DNA of 64,000 bases from Mesonia ostreae (GTDB taxonomy: Bacteria > Bacteroidota > Bacteroidia > Flavobacteriales > Flavobacteriaceae), in contig NZ_JAVRBG010000010.1 of the NCBI RefSeq assembly GCF_031845265.1, forward strand, positions 1-64,000. Reading direction: 5' to 3'. Both the position numbers and the translations under genes were made by a program. The notes below the pieces were generated by a model, which was not told the DNA's origin, ran no database searches, and saw only the letters and a list, made by a program, of their open reading frames with translations. Numbering within the stretch: position 1 is the first letter of the stretch; each line of letters opens with the position of its first letter. Positions 17,532 to 25,684 of this stretch are shown here, one piece after another.

Positions 17532-17560
17532 AAAACTCCTGCTATTGCGGGAGTTTTTTT
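17532..17560. terminator. terminator between acn and crtY
   Basis: AAACTCCTGC and GCGGGAGTTT pair with a TATT loop, followed by T7. It lies between two convergent genes. Confidence 0.8.
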
Positions 17561-17614
17561 ATGAAGATACGCTGACTGCTAAATGATATTGAAACGAAAT
17601 AAAAGGTTTAATTA

Positions 17615-18754
17615 TTACTGAAATAAAGCCCTAATAAAAGCTTTACTATAAAGTGATTTCACAATTTTAAAATCCTCTAAGACCGAAGTTTCTTCATCTA
17701 AAAATTTAAATATAGAAGGAGTAGAATTTTTTAGATATAATTGTTCGAAAATCCATTTTCCTTTAGAATTTTCATTATGAAGCACTTTGAGGAATATGGT
17801 ATCTAGAAAATGATATTTTTTAGAATGGAAATTGGTGGTAATGGGGAGATTATTCTTGAGGTTTTCTATAAGCAAGCTTGCTTTCTTTTCGGTATGTTTA
17901 AACGCATAGCCACTGCTAGGTTTTACCCAACCTCCAGCGGTTCCTATTTTGGTGATTCGCTTATAATTATACTGCTGAAAAGAAAAATTAGTCATAGGAA
18001 TAATGCCTATTTCCGTAGCGGTAATTTTATATTGCTGAAGTTTTAAAATTTCCTTTATATAACGTTCTAAATTCAAATCGTAAACATTTTCCTCTACCGT
18101 AAATGGCGTAAAAAAAGTAAACTCTACAAAGGCTTTCTTTTTAGTAATGGGTAAAACATAGGTAAAACTTGTGCTATTTTTATACTGAAGACGATAATCC
18201 ATCATGGTAAAAGTTTCTGGATTAAAAAACTCATCTTCGGTTTCTATCATCCAGCCTTTAAAATGCTGATGAATGGAGACCGATTCATTCTTGTTTTCAA
18301 AATATTCAGGTGAAATTCTACTGTCAAAAACATGAGATGATGTGTATGTTTTCTTTTTTCCTACAACCATGACCTTACTGTCATTTTCTTTCACGGCAGT
18401 AATTGTATCATCTATAAAAGAAATAGAAGGATGAGCCGCTAATTGCGTCTTGGCATTTTCGTAGAAATCTATAGACCTTATCATTTTATAAGTATATGGA
18501 CTAAGATTTAGGTTGATGTTTTCCTTATCGGAAATAAAAAGGCCTTCGTTCCAAGACTTATGGATAATATTCTCCCATTGGCCTATTCCTTTCTCCCAGA
18601 AGCACCAAGTCTTATCGTTATTAGACTTGGAAGATTTATCGATTAAAGCAATTTTCTTATCCGTAAAGAAAGCGTCCTTAGAAAGTGCGAGAGCGAGTTG
18701 TAAACCAGCTAAACCACTGCCTACAATGATATAGTCATAGTGGTCATCTTGCAT
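17615..18754 (-). CDS. crtY: lycopene beta-cyclase
   Basis: A 379-residue FAD-dependent enzyme that closes the beta rings of lycopene to give beta-carotene. An N-terminal dinucleotide-binding motif (DYIIVGSGLAGLQLALAL) and the lycopene-cyclase sequence DKTWCFWEKGIG are present. A later GTAGGWVKPSSGYAF block is characteristic of CrtY-type cyclases. It is the last gene of the carotenoid operon, 1 nt after crtZ. The membrane-associated location is inferred from the family. Confidence 0.93.
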   Translation of the reverse strand: MQDDHYDYIIVGSGLAGLQLALALSKDAFFTDKKIALIDKSSKSNNDKTWCFWEKGIGQWENIIHKSWNEGLFISDKENINLNLSPYTYKMIRSIDFYENAKTQLAAHPSISFIDDTITAVKENDSKVMVVGKKKTYTSSHVFDSRISPEYFENKNESVSIHQHFKGWMIETEDEFFNPETFTMMDYRLQYKNSTSFTYVLPITKKKAFVEFTFFTPFTVEENVYDLNLERYIKEILKLQQYKITATEIGIIPMTNFSFQQYNYKRITKIGTAGGWVKPSSGYAFKHTEKKASLLIENLKNNLPITTNFHSKKYHFLDTIFLKVLHNENSKGKWIFEQLYLKNSTPSIFKFLDEETSVLEDFKIVKSLYSKAFIRALFQ

Positions 18755-18755
18755 A

Positions 18756-19211
18756 TTATTTTTGTTTAAAATACTTTAGAGGAACAATGAGCATCCCGAA
18801 GTTTTCACTTTTCTCTTTTCCTAAATGCTTATGATGTATTTTGTGTGCTCTTCTAACCCCTTTTGAGTACCAATTATTAGCATTTTTAAAAACTTTAAAA
18901 CGTTGGTGTATAAAAATGTCATGTACCGTAAAATAAGCAATTCCGTAAGCTAAAATTCCTAAACCAATGGGGAGTGTAAACCAAATGTCTTCATATTGCC
19001 AAAGTAAGAAACAACCTATGCTTACCAAGGCATAGAAAATAAAAAATAAGTCGTTTCGTTCCCACCAGCTTCCATGATCTTTTTGATGATGGTCTTTATG
19101 AAGTGACCATAAAAAACCGTGCATAATGTATTTATGCGTAAACCAAGCCATAAATTCCATGAAGAAAAAGGTGCCAAAAAATAATAGTATCCAATATAGT
19201 GTTTGCATCAT
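18756..19211 (-). CDS. crtZ: beta-carotene hydroxylase
   Basis: A 151-residue membrane di-iron enzyme adding hydroxyls to the beta rings to make zeaxanthin. The four His clusters of the family are present: HKYIMH, HKDHH, HDIFIHQR and RRAHKIHH. About four transmembrane helices lie between them. Its ATG overlaps the crtB stop by one base (TAATG), so translation is coupled. No ketolase (crtW) is present, so zeaxanthin is the likely end product of this cluster. Confidence 0.95.
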   Translation of the reverse strand: MMQTLYWILLFFGTFFFMEFMAWFTHKYIMHGFLWSLHKDHHQKDHGSWWERNDLFFIFYALVSIGCFLLWQYEDIWFTLPIGLGILAYGIAYFTVHDIFIHQRFKVFKNANNWYSKGVRRAHKIHHKHLGKEKSENFGMLIVPLKYFKQK

Positions 19212-20050
19212 TAAATGAGATTAAATCTACAAGAGAGATAAGATTTTGCCAAGAGCCCTGCTTTTTGATAATTGGGAACTCGAATTCGCTGTCCTTTTAT
19301 CTTTAGCGAAGGCGTACTTTTAAGTTTATTTAATAATTTGTAAAAATAGATATATGCTGTGTAAACTCCTAATTTTGCTTCCACGGGTAATTTAGAAATT
19401 CCGTTAAGAGCGTGAGCGAAGTCTTCTTCAATTTCTGTAATAATTTCCTTTTTTGTGTCTTCATCGAGTTGCTCTAAATTAGCATTGGGAAAGTAAGAGC
19501 GGTTTAAATCTTCATAATCTGCTTTGAGGTCTCGTAAAAAGTTAACTTTTTGAAAAGCAGAGCCTAATCGCATCGCGTCTTCTTTTAACTCGTCATATTT
19601 TTCTTGATCTCCATTTACAAACACCTTTAAACACATTAATCCCACAACATCTGCACTTCCATAAATGTAATCTTGATATTCTTCTTGAGATAAATAAGTA
19701 GTTTTATGTAAATCTGTACGCATGCTTTTTAAGAAAGCTTTGTACAATTCTTTTGAAATATTATATCTATGTACAGTTTCTTGAAAAGCATTGAGAATAG
19801 GATTTAAACTTATTTTGTGTTCTAAGGCTAAATATAAGTCTTCTTCAAATCTATTAAATAAAAATTCTTTATCGTAGTTATGAAAGGTATCTACAATTTC
19901 ATCAGCAAAGCGCACAAAGCCATAGATATTATAAATATCCTGTCTTATGGAAGGAGCCAAAAGTCTGGTTGCTATAGAAAAAGAAGTGCTGTAAGACTGC
20001 GTAACTTCTTTACTACATAGCTTGGAAACAAGATCAAAGGTTGCTTTCAT
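19211..20050 (-). CDS. crtB: phytoene synthase
   Basis: A 279-residue squalene/phytoene synthase-family enzyme joining two geranylgeranyl diphosphates. The two Asp-rich metal sites are visible: FVRFADEIVDTF (about residues 46-57) and NFLRDLKADYEDL (about 170-182). Length is standard. It lies 3 nt after crtI and overlaps crtZ by one base in the operon. A crtE-type geranylgeranyl diphosphate synthase is not in the window and must lie elsewhere. Confidence 0.95.
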   Translation of the reverse strand: MKATFDLVSKLCSKEVTQSYSTSFSIATRLLAPSIRQDIYNIYGFVRFADEIVDTFHNYDKEFLFNRFEEDLYLALEHKISLNPILNAFQETVHRYNISKELYKAFLKSMRTDLHKTTYLSQEEYQDYIYGSADVVGLMCLKVFVNGDQEKYDELKEDAMRLGSAFQKVNFLRDLKADYEDLNRSYFPNANLEQLDEDTKKEIITEIEEDFAHALNGISKLPVEAKLGVYTAYIYFYKLLNKLKSTPSLKIKGQRIRVPNYQKAGLLAKSYLSCRFNLI

Positions 20051-20053
20051 AAA

Positions 20054-21520
20054 TTACTGATTGTGTTTTTTTATTAGTTCTGCTACTAGTTTTCCAGAAA
20101 TTAATGCCGGCGGAACACCTGGGCCTGGAACGGTTAATTGACCCGTAAAGTAAAGATTATTTACTTTTTTGCTCTTTAGTTTAGGTCTTAAAAATGCAGT
20201 TTGAAATAGCGTATTTGCTAACCCATATGCGTTCCCTTTATAAGAATTATATTCTTTAACAAAATCATTTACACAAAAGGACTCTTTAAATATAACATAA
20301 TCTGACACATTTTGATCAGTTATCTTTTCAAAACGAGTAATTATTTTTTCAAAATAGCGTTCTCTTAAAGATGCATCGTCTTTTAGACCTGGAGCAAGAG
20401 GTATTAAAAAAATAGCCGCTTCTTTTCCATCTGGCGCAATGTTGTGATCTGTTTTTGAAGGAAAACTGGCATAAAATAAAGGTTCTTCTGGCCATTGTGC
20501 CGTATCATATATCGCTTTGGCATGGGCTTTAAAATCTACATCAAAAAATAGGGTGTGATGCTCTACATTTTTAATTTTCTTATCGAAAGCGACATAAAAT
20601 AGAAGAGAGGAAGGTGCAAAAGTTTTCTTATCCCAATAATTTTCAGAATACTGTCGGTGTTTTTGGTGTAATAAAGTTTCGGTATGGTGGTAATCTGCTC
20701 CGCTAAGAACGATATCTGCTAAATATTCTTTTCCTTCGGAAATGATTCTGGTAGCTTCATTTTTATCGTTGACTAAAATTTTTTCCGCGGAAGCGTTAAG
20801 ATGAATCTTTACTCCTAGATTTTTAGCTAATTTTTCTAAGCCTAGGATTACTTGATACATTCCGCCTTTGGGGTGCCAAGTTCCCAGTCCAAAATCTGCA
20901 AAGTTCATAAAGCTATAAAAAGCAGGAGTATCGCTTGGTTTTGCACCCAAAAACAACACAGGAAACTCTAAGACTTGAATTAGTTTTTCATTCTTAAATT
21001 CTCTTCTTACTTCTTTGGCTATCGTGCTAAAAAATTGATTCAGTTTGGTAGCTGTTTTAGGCGTAATAAGTTCTATGGGAGAAACTCCCGGGCGATATAC
21101 TAAATCTTTTATCGCTATATCGTAATTGTCTTTTGCCTTATCAATAAACTTTTTTAATTTTTTAGAACTGCCTTTTTCAATTTCTTCAAATGCAGCATAA
21201 ATTTTGTCTAGGGTATCACCAATAGTAATGCTTTCCTCTTTGCTAAAATATACTTTGTAAGCAGGGCTTAATTTTATAAGTTCATAAAATTCTTGCGGGG
21301 TCGTATTAAAATCAGCAAAAAAACGCTCGAATACATCTGGCATCCAATACCAGGTTGGACCAATATCAAAGGTGAAACCGTCTTTTTTCAACTGTCTAGC
21401 TCGGCCTCCAATCGTTGCGTTTTTTTCAAAAATTTCGACATCGTATCCTTCATTAGCCAAATAGCAAGAAGCGCTCAAAGATGAAAAACCAGAACCTATA
21501 ATTATTACTTTCTTTTTCAT
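20054..21520 (-). CDS. crtI: phytoene desaturase
   Basis: A 488-residue FAD-dependent desaturase turning phytoene into lycopene. The N-terminal Rossmann motif IIIGSGFSSLSASCYLA and the following IGGRARQL are present, and the C-terminal CrtI signature (LYFTGQLTVPGPGVPPALISG) closes the protein. It is the first biosynthetic gene after the regulator, with a 2-nt gap. An embedded TTCCGCGGAA palindrome lies at 20783-20792. Sequence is intact and typical. Confidence 0.95.
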   Translation of the reverse strand: MKKKVIIIGSGFSSLSASCYLANEGYDVEIFEKNATIGGRARQLKKDGFTFDIGPTWYWMPDVFERFFADFNTTPQEFYELIKLSPAYKVYFSKEESITIGDTLDKIYAAFEEIEKGSSKKLKKFIDKAKDNYDIAIKDLVYRPGVSPIELITPKTATKLNQFFSTIAKEVRREFKNEKLIQVLEFPVLFLGAKPSDTPAFYSFMNFADFGLGTWHPKGGMYQVILGLEKLAKNLGVKIHLNASAEKILVNDKNEATRIISEGKEYLADIVLSGADYHHTETLLHQKHRQYSENYWDKKTFAPSSLLFYVAFDKKIKNVEHHTLFFDVDFKAHAKAIYDTAQWPEEPLFYASFPSKTDHNIAPDGKEAAIFLIPLAPGLKDDASLRERYFEKIITRFEKITDQNVSDYVIFKESFCVNDFVKEYNSYKGNAYGLANTLFQTAFLRPKLKSKKVNNLYFTGQLTVPGPGVPPALISGKLVAELIKKHNQ

Positions 21521-21522
21521 GA

Positions 21523-22419
21523 TTAGAGCTGTAAACTTAGTGAGGATAAATTTTTAAATACAGAGATGTTTTTGTTTAAGAGGTTAGCATCTATTTCTGT
21601 AGTTTTTCTTCCCAAGATCCATAATTTAATAGTATCGGAGTCTTGAAGTATTTCTTTTGTAAAATCTTTAATATATTCTGAAGGAAGTTCTGGTTTCGCA
21701 GTGAAATAGCTTATAAAATAAACTTCTTTGGCCATATGTGTAAACGTATGTAAATTTTCTAAAGGTATGGTATGTCCCAAAAATATTACTTTATATCCTA
21801 AACTTATCAGCTCATAATTGGCAAATAAAATACCTAAATCGTGAATTTCATTTTCGGGTAGAAACAACACAAATAGACGATCCTTGTGAAAAGCTTCTTC
21901 ATATTGAAGTCTTTCTATATTGCTATATACTTTTTGCCGAATTAAATTAGAGATAAAATGTTCATGAGACGGAGTAATTGTATTGGTTTGCCACAAAATG
22001 CCGAGTTGATTTAAAAATGGAATAAAAACATCTTTAAAAACCTCGCTAAAAGTCCTGGTTTCTAATAATTCATCGTATGTTTTTAAAAATAATACTTGAT
22101 CAAAATTAAACATAGAAACAAGAAAGGACTTTAAAGCTCTATTCTCGTAATTATTAGACGAGGAAGTAGATTGTACCAAATCTGTCACTTCTTTTTCTGA
22201 AAGTTTAGAAATTCTAGATATTTTATATCCGTTTTCATTTAAAAACGCAATGTTTAACAATTTTTGCAGCGCAGAGGTATCGTAAATTCTAATATTAGAT
22301 TCTGTTCGGTTAGGATCTAATATTTGATATCTTTTTTCCCAAATCCTTATCGTGTGCGCTTTTACGCCACTAAGAGTTTCTAGGTCTTTTATGCTAAATT
22401 CTTTTCTAATGTAAGACAT
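21523..22419 (-). CDS. litR: MerR-type B12-dependent light regulator (CarH/LitR-like)
   Basis: A 298-residue regulator. Residues 1-75 are a MerR winged helix (FSIKDLETLSGVKAHTIRIWEKRY). Residues ~95-180 are a four-helix cobalamin cap with W143-x9-E153-H154, and residues ~181-298 are a B12-binding Rossmann-like domain with E191-x-H193-x2-G196. These are the residues that hold adenosylcobalamin in CarH, with H193 as the probable lower ligand. In the family, dark AdoCbl tetramers repress carotenoid genes and light breaks them. Being first in the crt operon suggests light-induced autoregulation. The ATG at 22419 or at 22425 fits; longer in-frame starts run through the -7 box. Confidence 0.88.
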   Translation of the reverse strand: MSYIRKEFSIKDLETLSGVKAHTIRIWEKRYQILDPNRTESNIRIYDTSALQKLLNIAFLNENGYKISRISKLSEKEVTDLVQSTSSSNNYENRALKSFLVSMFNFDQVLFLKTYDELLETRTFSEVFKDVFIPFLNQLGILWQTNTITPSHEHFISNLIRQKVYSNIERLQYEEAFHKDRLFVLFLPENEIHDLGILFANYELISLGYKVIFLGHTIPLENLHTFTHMAKEVYFISYFTAKPELPSEYIKDFTKEILQDSDTIKLWILGRKTTEIDANLLNKNISVFKNLSSLSLQL

Positions 22420-22437
22420 ATGCATGGTTTGAATATT

Positions 22438-22445
22438 CAAAACTA
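22438..22445 (-). promoter_or_regulatory. -7 box (TAGTTTTG) of the carotenoid operon
   Basis: TAnnTTTG on the minus strand, 12-18 nt before the regulator ATGs. No -33 TTG at the usual spacing, which fits a promoter needing regulation. The light regulator itself may bind nearby. Confidence 0.5.
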
Positions 22446-22721
22446 AGACATAAAAACCAATTTTGTTTACTTTTTTAGTTAAAAGATTAAACAAAAAAAT
22501 AATCGTCACATAAAATGGACTTCAAGAAGTATACAAATATGGTGTTAAAATATAGATGTAGTATCCTTGAAAAGGCTTGTTGTAAGAAGGAAAGTCAATT
22601 GGGAAAAGGATAAAAATTGAAGCGATAAAACTTCTTTGCTATAGGGACTAAAAATGCATTGTTGTCAGAAAATAAAAAAACCCTAACAATTTATTTAAAA
22701 AGAGATTAGAGTTTCAAGTAG

Positions 22722-22805
22722 TACCCAGAATGGGACTTGAACCCACACGCCCTTAAGGACACATGGCCCTCAACCATGCCTGTCTACCAATTCCAGCACC
22801 TGGGC
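22722..22805 (-). tRNA. tRNA-Leu (GAG)
   Basis: An 84-nt gene with acceptor stem GCCCAGG, a long variable arm typical of Leu, T-loop GGTTCAAGTC, and an anticodon loop TTGAGGG giving anticodon GAG. CCA is not encoded. Third in a three-tRNA minus-strand operon. Confidence 0.93.
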
Positions 22806-22831
22806 TTAAGTTTTAAGAAGATAAATAAAAG

Positions 22832-22904
22832 TGATCTGGCTGGGGCTCGAACCCAGGACCCTCTCCTTAAAAGGGAGATGCTCTACCAACTGAGCTACCA
22901 GATC
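22832..22904 (-). tRNA. tRNA-Lys (UUU), copy 2
   Basis: A 73-nt gene with acceptor GATCTGG/CCAGATC, anticodon loop CTTTTAA (anticodon TTT) and T-loop GGTTCGAGCC. Identical to the copy at 22938-23010. CCA is not encoded. Confidence 0.95.
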
Positions 22905-22937
22905 ATTTTTAAGTAAGTGTAAGAACTAATTTCTATG

Positions 22938-23010
22938 TGATCTGGCTGGGGCTCGAACCCAGGACCCTCTCCTTAAAAGGGAGATGCTCTACCAACTGAG
23001 CTACCAGATC
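22938..23010 (-). tRNA. tRNA-Lys (UUU), copy 1
   Basis: 73 nt, identical to the neighbouring tRNA-Lys and 33 nt upstream of it in transcription order. The pair is probably a recent tandem duplication. Confidence 0.95.
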
Positions 23011-23043
23011 TTGTCAAATACATTCATTTCCTGAACGCGGGTG

Positions 23044-23073
23044 CAAATATAAGAGGTCTTTTTAATTTATCAA
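23044..23073 (-). promoter_or_regulatory. complete promoter of the tRNA operon
   Basis: On the minus strand: -33 TTG (23073-23071), a 19-nt spacer and -7 TATATTTG (23051-23044). This is an exact consensus match, about 34 nt before the first tRNA-Lys. Confidence 0.8.
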
Positions 23074-23135
23074 GTAAAATGTCTAACAATTTTCAATATC
23101 TTTAAAAAAAAATAAATACTCTTTAACCTAAGGCT

Positions 23136-23654
23136 ATGAAAATTGTTTTGTGTGGATATATGGGCTCCGGAAAATCTAAAGTTGGATGTCTGTTAGCCAA
23201 TAAATTAAGTTTAAAAAATCTAGATTTGGATGAAGTGATTGAAAAAAATGAGCACATGTCTGTCGCTGAAATTTTTTCTCGAAAAAGTGAAATTTATTTT
23301 AGAAAAAAGGAAAATGAAGTGCTAAAATTGCTTTTATCTAACTCAGAAAGTTTCATTTTGTCATTAGGTGGAGGCACTCCTTGTTATGCTAATAATCTAG
23401 AATTGCTAAAAAAAAATAAGGAAGTGAAACTTTTTTACTTAAAAGCAGATGTAAATGTACTTAGCGATCGTTTGTATAAAGAAATAGAAACAAGACCTCT
23501 AATACAGTCTCAAAAGAATAAAGAAGATTTGAATGACTTTATAAGAAAGCATTTGTTTGAGCGCCAGTTTTACTATATGCAAAGTGATGTTATTATAGAT
23601 GTCACCGAATTGACTATCGAAGAGACAGCAAATTTAATTCAACAAAAATTATAA
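23136..23654 (+). CDS. aroK: shikimate kinase
   Basis: A 172-residue P-loop kinase phosphorylating shikimate in aromatic amino-acid synthesis. Walker A GYMGSGKS (residues 7-14), substrate-binding DLDEVIE (about 31-37), the GGG loop SLGGGTP (about 76-82) and the lid Arg in ETRPLI are present. It faces the tRNA operon on one side and overlaps the convergent phosphoribosyltransferase gene by 6 nt at its 3' end, with no terminator between them. Confidence 0.95.
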   Translation: MKIVLCGYMGSGKSKVGCLLANKLSLKNLDLDEVIEKNEHMSVAEIFSRKSEIYFRKKENEVLKLLLSNSESFILSLGGGTPCYANNLELLKKNKEVKLFYLKADVNVLSDRLYKEIETRPLIQSQKNKEDLNDFIRKHLFERQFYYMQSDVIIDVTELTIEETANLIQQKL

Positions 23655-24149
23655 AAGCTCTGCTTTATATTCCTTGGCTAACGAGACTTTTACACGTTCA
23701 CTTAAAGAGGTAGAAAGAGAAATACCTTTAAAGTCTGCTTTAATAGGATATTTTTTATGACTTCTATCTACCAAAACAGCCGTTTGTAATTTTTTAACAG
23801 GCACATTTAAAAAGTGTTTGATTCCGTAAATTAGTGTTGCGCCAGAGTTGAGTACATCATCTACTATAATGATAGACTTATTGCTGTATTGCTCTTTTTC
23901 TAGAGAAGTTTCTACACGATCTAAGGGATTTTTTTTATTAACTTTTACTTCACAAAGAATGATTTGAATAGGAGAAATATTCTCTAAACATTCTTTTAGT
24001 TTTTCGGCAAAAATATAACCACTACGGGCTATTCCTGCAAGAACAATCTCCTTCTCTTCTATATTGTTCTCATAAATTTGAAAAGCAATTCGCCTAATTT
24101 TATGCTCTATTTCAATGTGGTTTAAAATTAACGTGGTCTCCTTTTTCAT
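23649..24149 (-). CDS. phosphoribosyltransferase family protein
   Basis: A 166-residue type I PRTase fold with the PRPP-binding motif IIIVDDVLNSGATL (about residues 96-109) and an ARSGY loop near residue 41. It resembles the PyrR / hypoxanthine PRTase group, but the substrate cannot be told from sequence. It overlaps the upstream S4-domain gene by 4 nt, so the two are coupled. Confidence 0.85.
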   Translation of the reverse strand: MKKETTLILNHIEIEHKIRRIAFQIYENNIEEKEIVLAGIARSGYIFAEKLKECLENISPIQIILCEVKVNKKNPLDRVETSLEKEQYSNKSIIIVDDVLNSGATLIYGIKHFLNVPVKKLQTAVLVDRSHKKYPIKADFKGISLSTSLSERVKVSLAKEYKAELL

Positions 24150-24556
24150 AATTTGTCTGTATCTTCTTGATCTGGTTCTTTTTCAGAAGTTGGTTTTTCA
24201 AACCAATCATCAATATCTCTTCGATCTTTTTTGGTAGGTCTACCAGTTCCTTTTTTACGGTAATACTCTTTAGAATATTTTAAAAGATCTAGTTTCTCTA
24301 AATTTTCTTTTGGGGTAATATCAATAATATACATGTTGACTAATTTTGCGCCAACCCGAGAAGGAGGTAAATCTAAAACCTCTATTTTATAATTGATTTG
24401 ATTCTTTCTCACCTCAATTTTATCTGTAGCATAAACATCTCTAGAAGGTTTAACGCTACTGCCATCTATTTTTACGTGTCCTTTTTTACAGGCATTGGTA
24501 GCAATGCTTCTAGTTTTAAAATAGCGAACACACCATAAAAACTTATCTATTCGCAT
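24146..24556 (-). CDS. S4-domain RNA-binding protein (Hsp15/HslR-like)
   Basis: A 136-residue protein whose first ~65 residues form an S4 RNA-binding domain (MRIDKFLWCVRYFKTRSIAT...GHVKIDGSSVKPSRDV). The tail is basic, then acidic. The family includes Hsp15, which rescues stalled 50S subunits carrying nascent chains. It is co-transcribed with the PRTase gene, an order I know from other Flavobacteria. Confidence 0.88.
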   Translation of the reverse strand: MRIDKFLWCVRYFKTRSIATNACKKGHVKIDGSSVKPSRDVYATDKIEVRKNQINYKIEVLDLPPSRVGAKLVNMYIIDITPKENLEKLDLLKYSKEYYRKKGTGRPTKKDRRDIDDWFEKPTSEKEPDQEDTDKL

Positions 24557-24629
24557 AGTGGAGTAAATTTAAACTTTAAGTAAAACAAAAATATAAGAAA
24601 ATTGTATCTTGCGCCCTTAAAAAGTATAA

Positions 24630-25574
24630 ATGATGAAATATAAATTAATTTTTACGTTGATAATCGCCGTTACAATGTTGGCGTCTTGTAATGATGATGA
24701 TGATGGAGGAAATGAAATTCCAAAAAGAGATAGAGGAGAAGTAGCCGTAGAGAATGAACAACAAATTTTAGAGTTCCTAGAAACTCATTCCTACCGTATG
24801 ACAGAAAATCCTGCGAATCCTAATTATCAACTCATGGTATTCGATACGATTGCTGAAGATAATGCAGGCGGAACTCCTTTAATAGATTCTCCATTCTTGA
24901 AATCTAAAACAGTTTCAGATCAAGGAATAGATTATACATTATATTATTTGCAGGTTAGAAAAGGCGCAGAAAGTGAATACCAGCCTACGTTTGCAGATCG
25001 TGTGATTGTAACTTACAAAGGAGAATTGCTAGATGGAGAGCCGTTTGACCAAAGTATAAATCCAACTAATTTTAATCTTCCAGATATTGGAAACGGTGGC
25101 TTTATTACTGGTTTTATTGAAGGAGTTAGTCAGTTTAAAGGAGCTTCAGGCTTTGTAAATAATGAAGATGGTACTATAAGTTATAATGATGATTTTGGTA
25201 TAGGAGCCGTATTTATTCCTTCAGGATTGGGTTATTTTGCAGAACCTCCTATTACGTCGCCTATATTGGCATACGAGTCTTTAATTTTTTCTTTTCAATT
25301 GTATAAAGGAATTCAGTTAGATCATGATAATGACGGTATCCCATCGTATATGGAAGACCTTAATAATGACTCTTATTTATTAAATGATGATACAGACGGA
25401 GACCGTTTTGCCAATTTTTCTGATAAGGATGATGATGGTGACGGCGTACCTACCATAGACGAAATTGAAGTAAATGATGCCAATGGAGATGGATGGATTT
25501 CTCCAGACGAAATCACTTTCCCAGATTCTAACGGAAATGGAAAACCAGATTACTTAGATCCCAGTTTCCCCTAA
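24630..25574 (+). CDS. FKBP-type PPIase lipoprotein with Ca-binding tail
   Basis: A 314-residue lipoprotein (lipobox LASC, then NDDDDGG, a surface-export type linker). Residues ~90-235 form an FKBP domain (DRVIVTYKGELLDGEPFDQS...GFITGFIEG...IPSGLGYF). The last ~75 residues are Asp-rich repeats of the thrombospondin-3/EF-like kind (DHDNDGIPSYMEDLNNDS, DTDGDRFAN, DANGDGWISPDEI) that probably bind calcium. This suggests a folding catalyst in the periplasm or at the surface stabilised by Ca2+. A terminator and porQ follow. Either ATG at 24630 or 24633 may be used. Confidence 0.9.
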   Translation: MMKYKLIFTLIIAVTMLASCNDDDDGGNEIPKRDRGEVAVENEQQILEFLETHSYRMTENPANPNYQLMVFDTIAEDNAGGTPLIDSPFLKSKTVSDQGIDYTLYYLQVRKGAESEYQPTFADRVIVTYKGELLDGEPFDQSINPTNFNLPDIGNGGFITGFIEGVSQFKGASGFVNNEDGTISYNDDFGIGAVFIPSGLGYFAEPPITSPILAYESLIFSFQLYKGIQLDHDNDGIPSYMEDLNNDSYLLNDDTDGDRFANFSDKDDDGDGVPTIDEIEVNDANGDGWISPDEITFPDSNGNGKPDYLDPSFP

Positions 25575-25584
25575 AACGTAAACA

Positions 25585-25617
25585 AAAAGCCTTAATTTTA
25601 ACATTGAGGCTTTTTTT
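25585..25617 (+). terminator. terminator after the FKBP gene
   Basis: AAAGCCT..., paired with ...AGGCTTT over an AT-rich loop, followed by T7. Confidence 0.75.
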
Positions 25618-25671
25618 ATTCCCTCCTTCAAAAATAAAAACAAACCTATTCCGTTTCCTATCATAAATACT

Positions 25672-25679
25672 TACTTTTG
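25672..25679 (+). promoter_or_regulatory. -7 box (TACTTTTG) of porQ
   Basis: A perfect TAnnTTTG, but only 5 nt from the porQ ATG at 25685, which would place the transcription start at or next to the start codon. Confidence 0.5.
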
Positions 25680-25684
25680 CCGCT

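Noticed and set aside
22515..22613. 32-residue plus-strand ORF between the light regulator and tRNA-Leu
   Set aside because: Starts beside the divergent promoter region, has no export or domain signal and ordinary chance composition.
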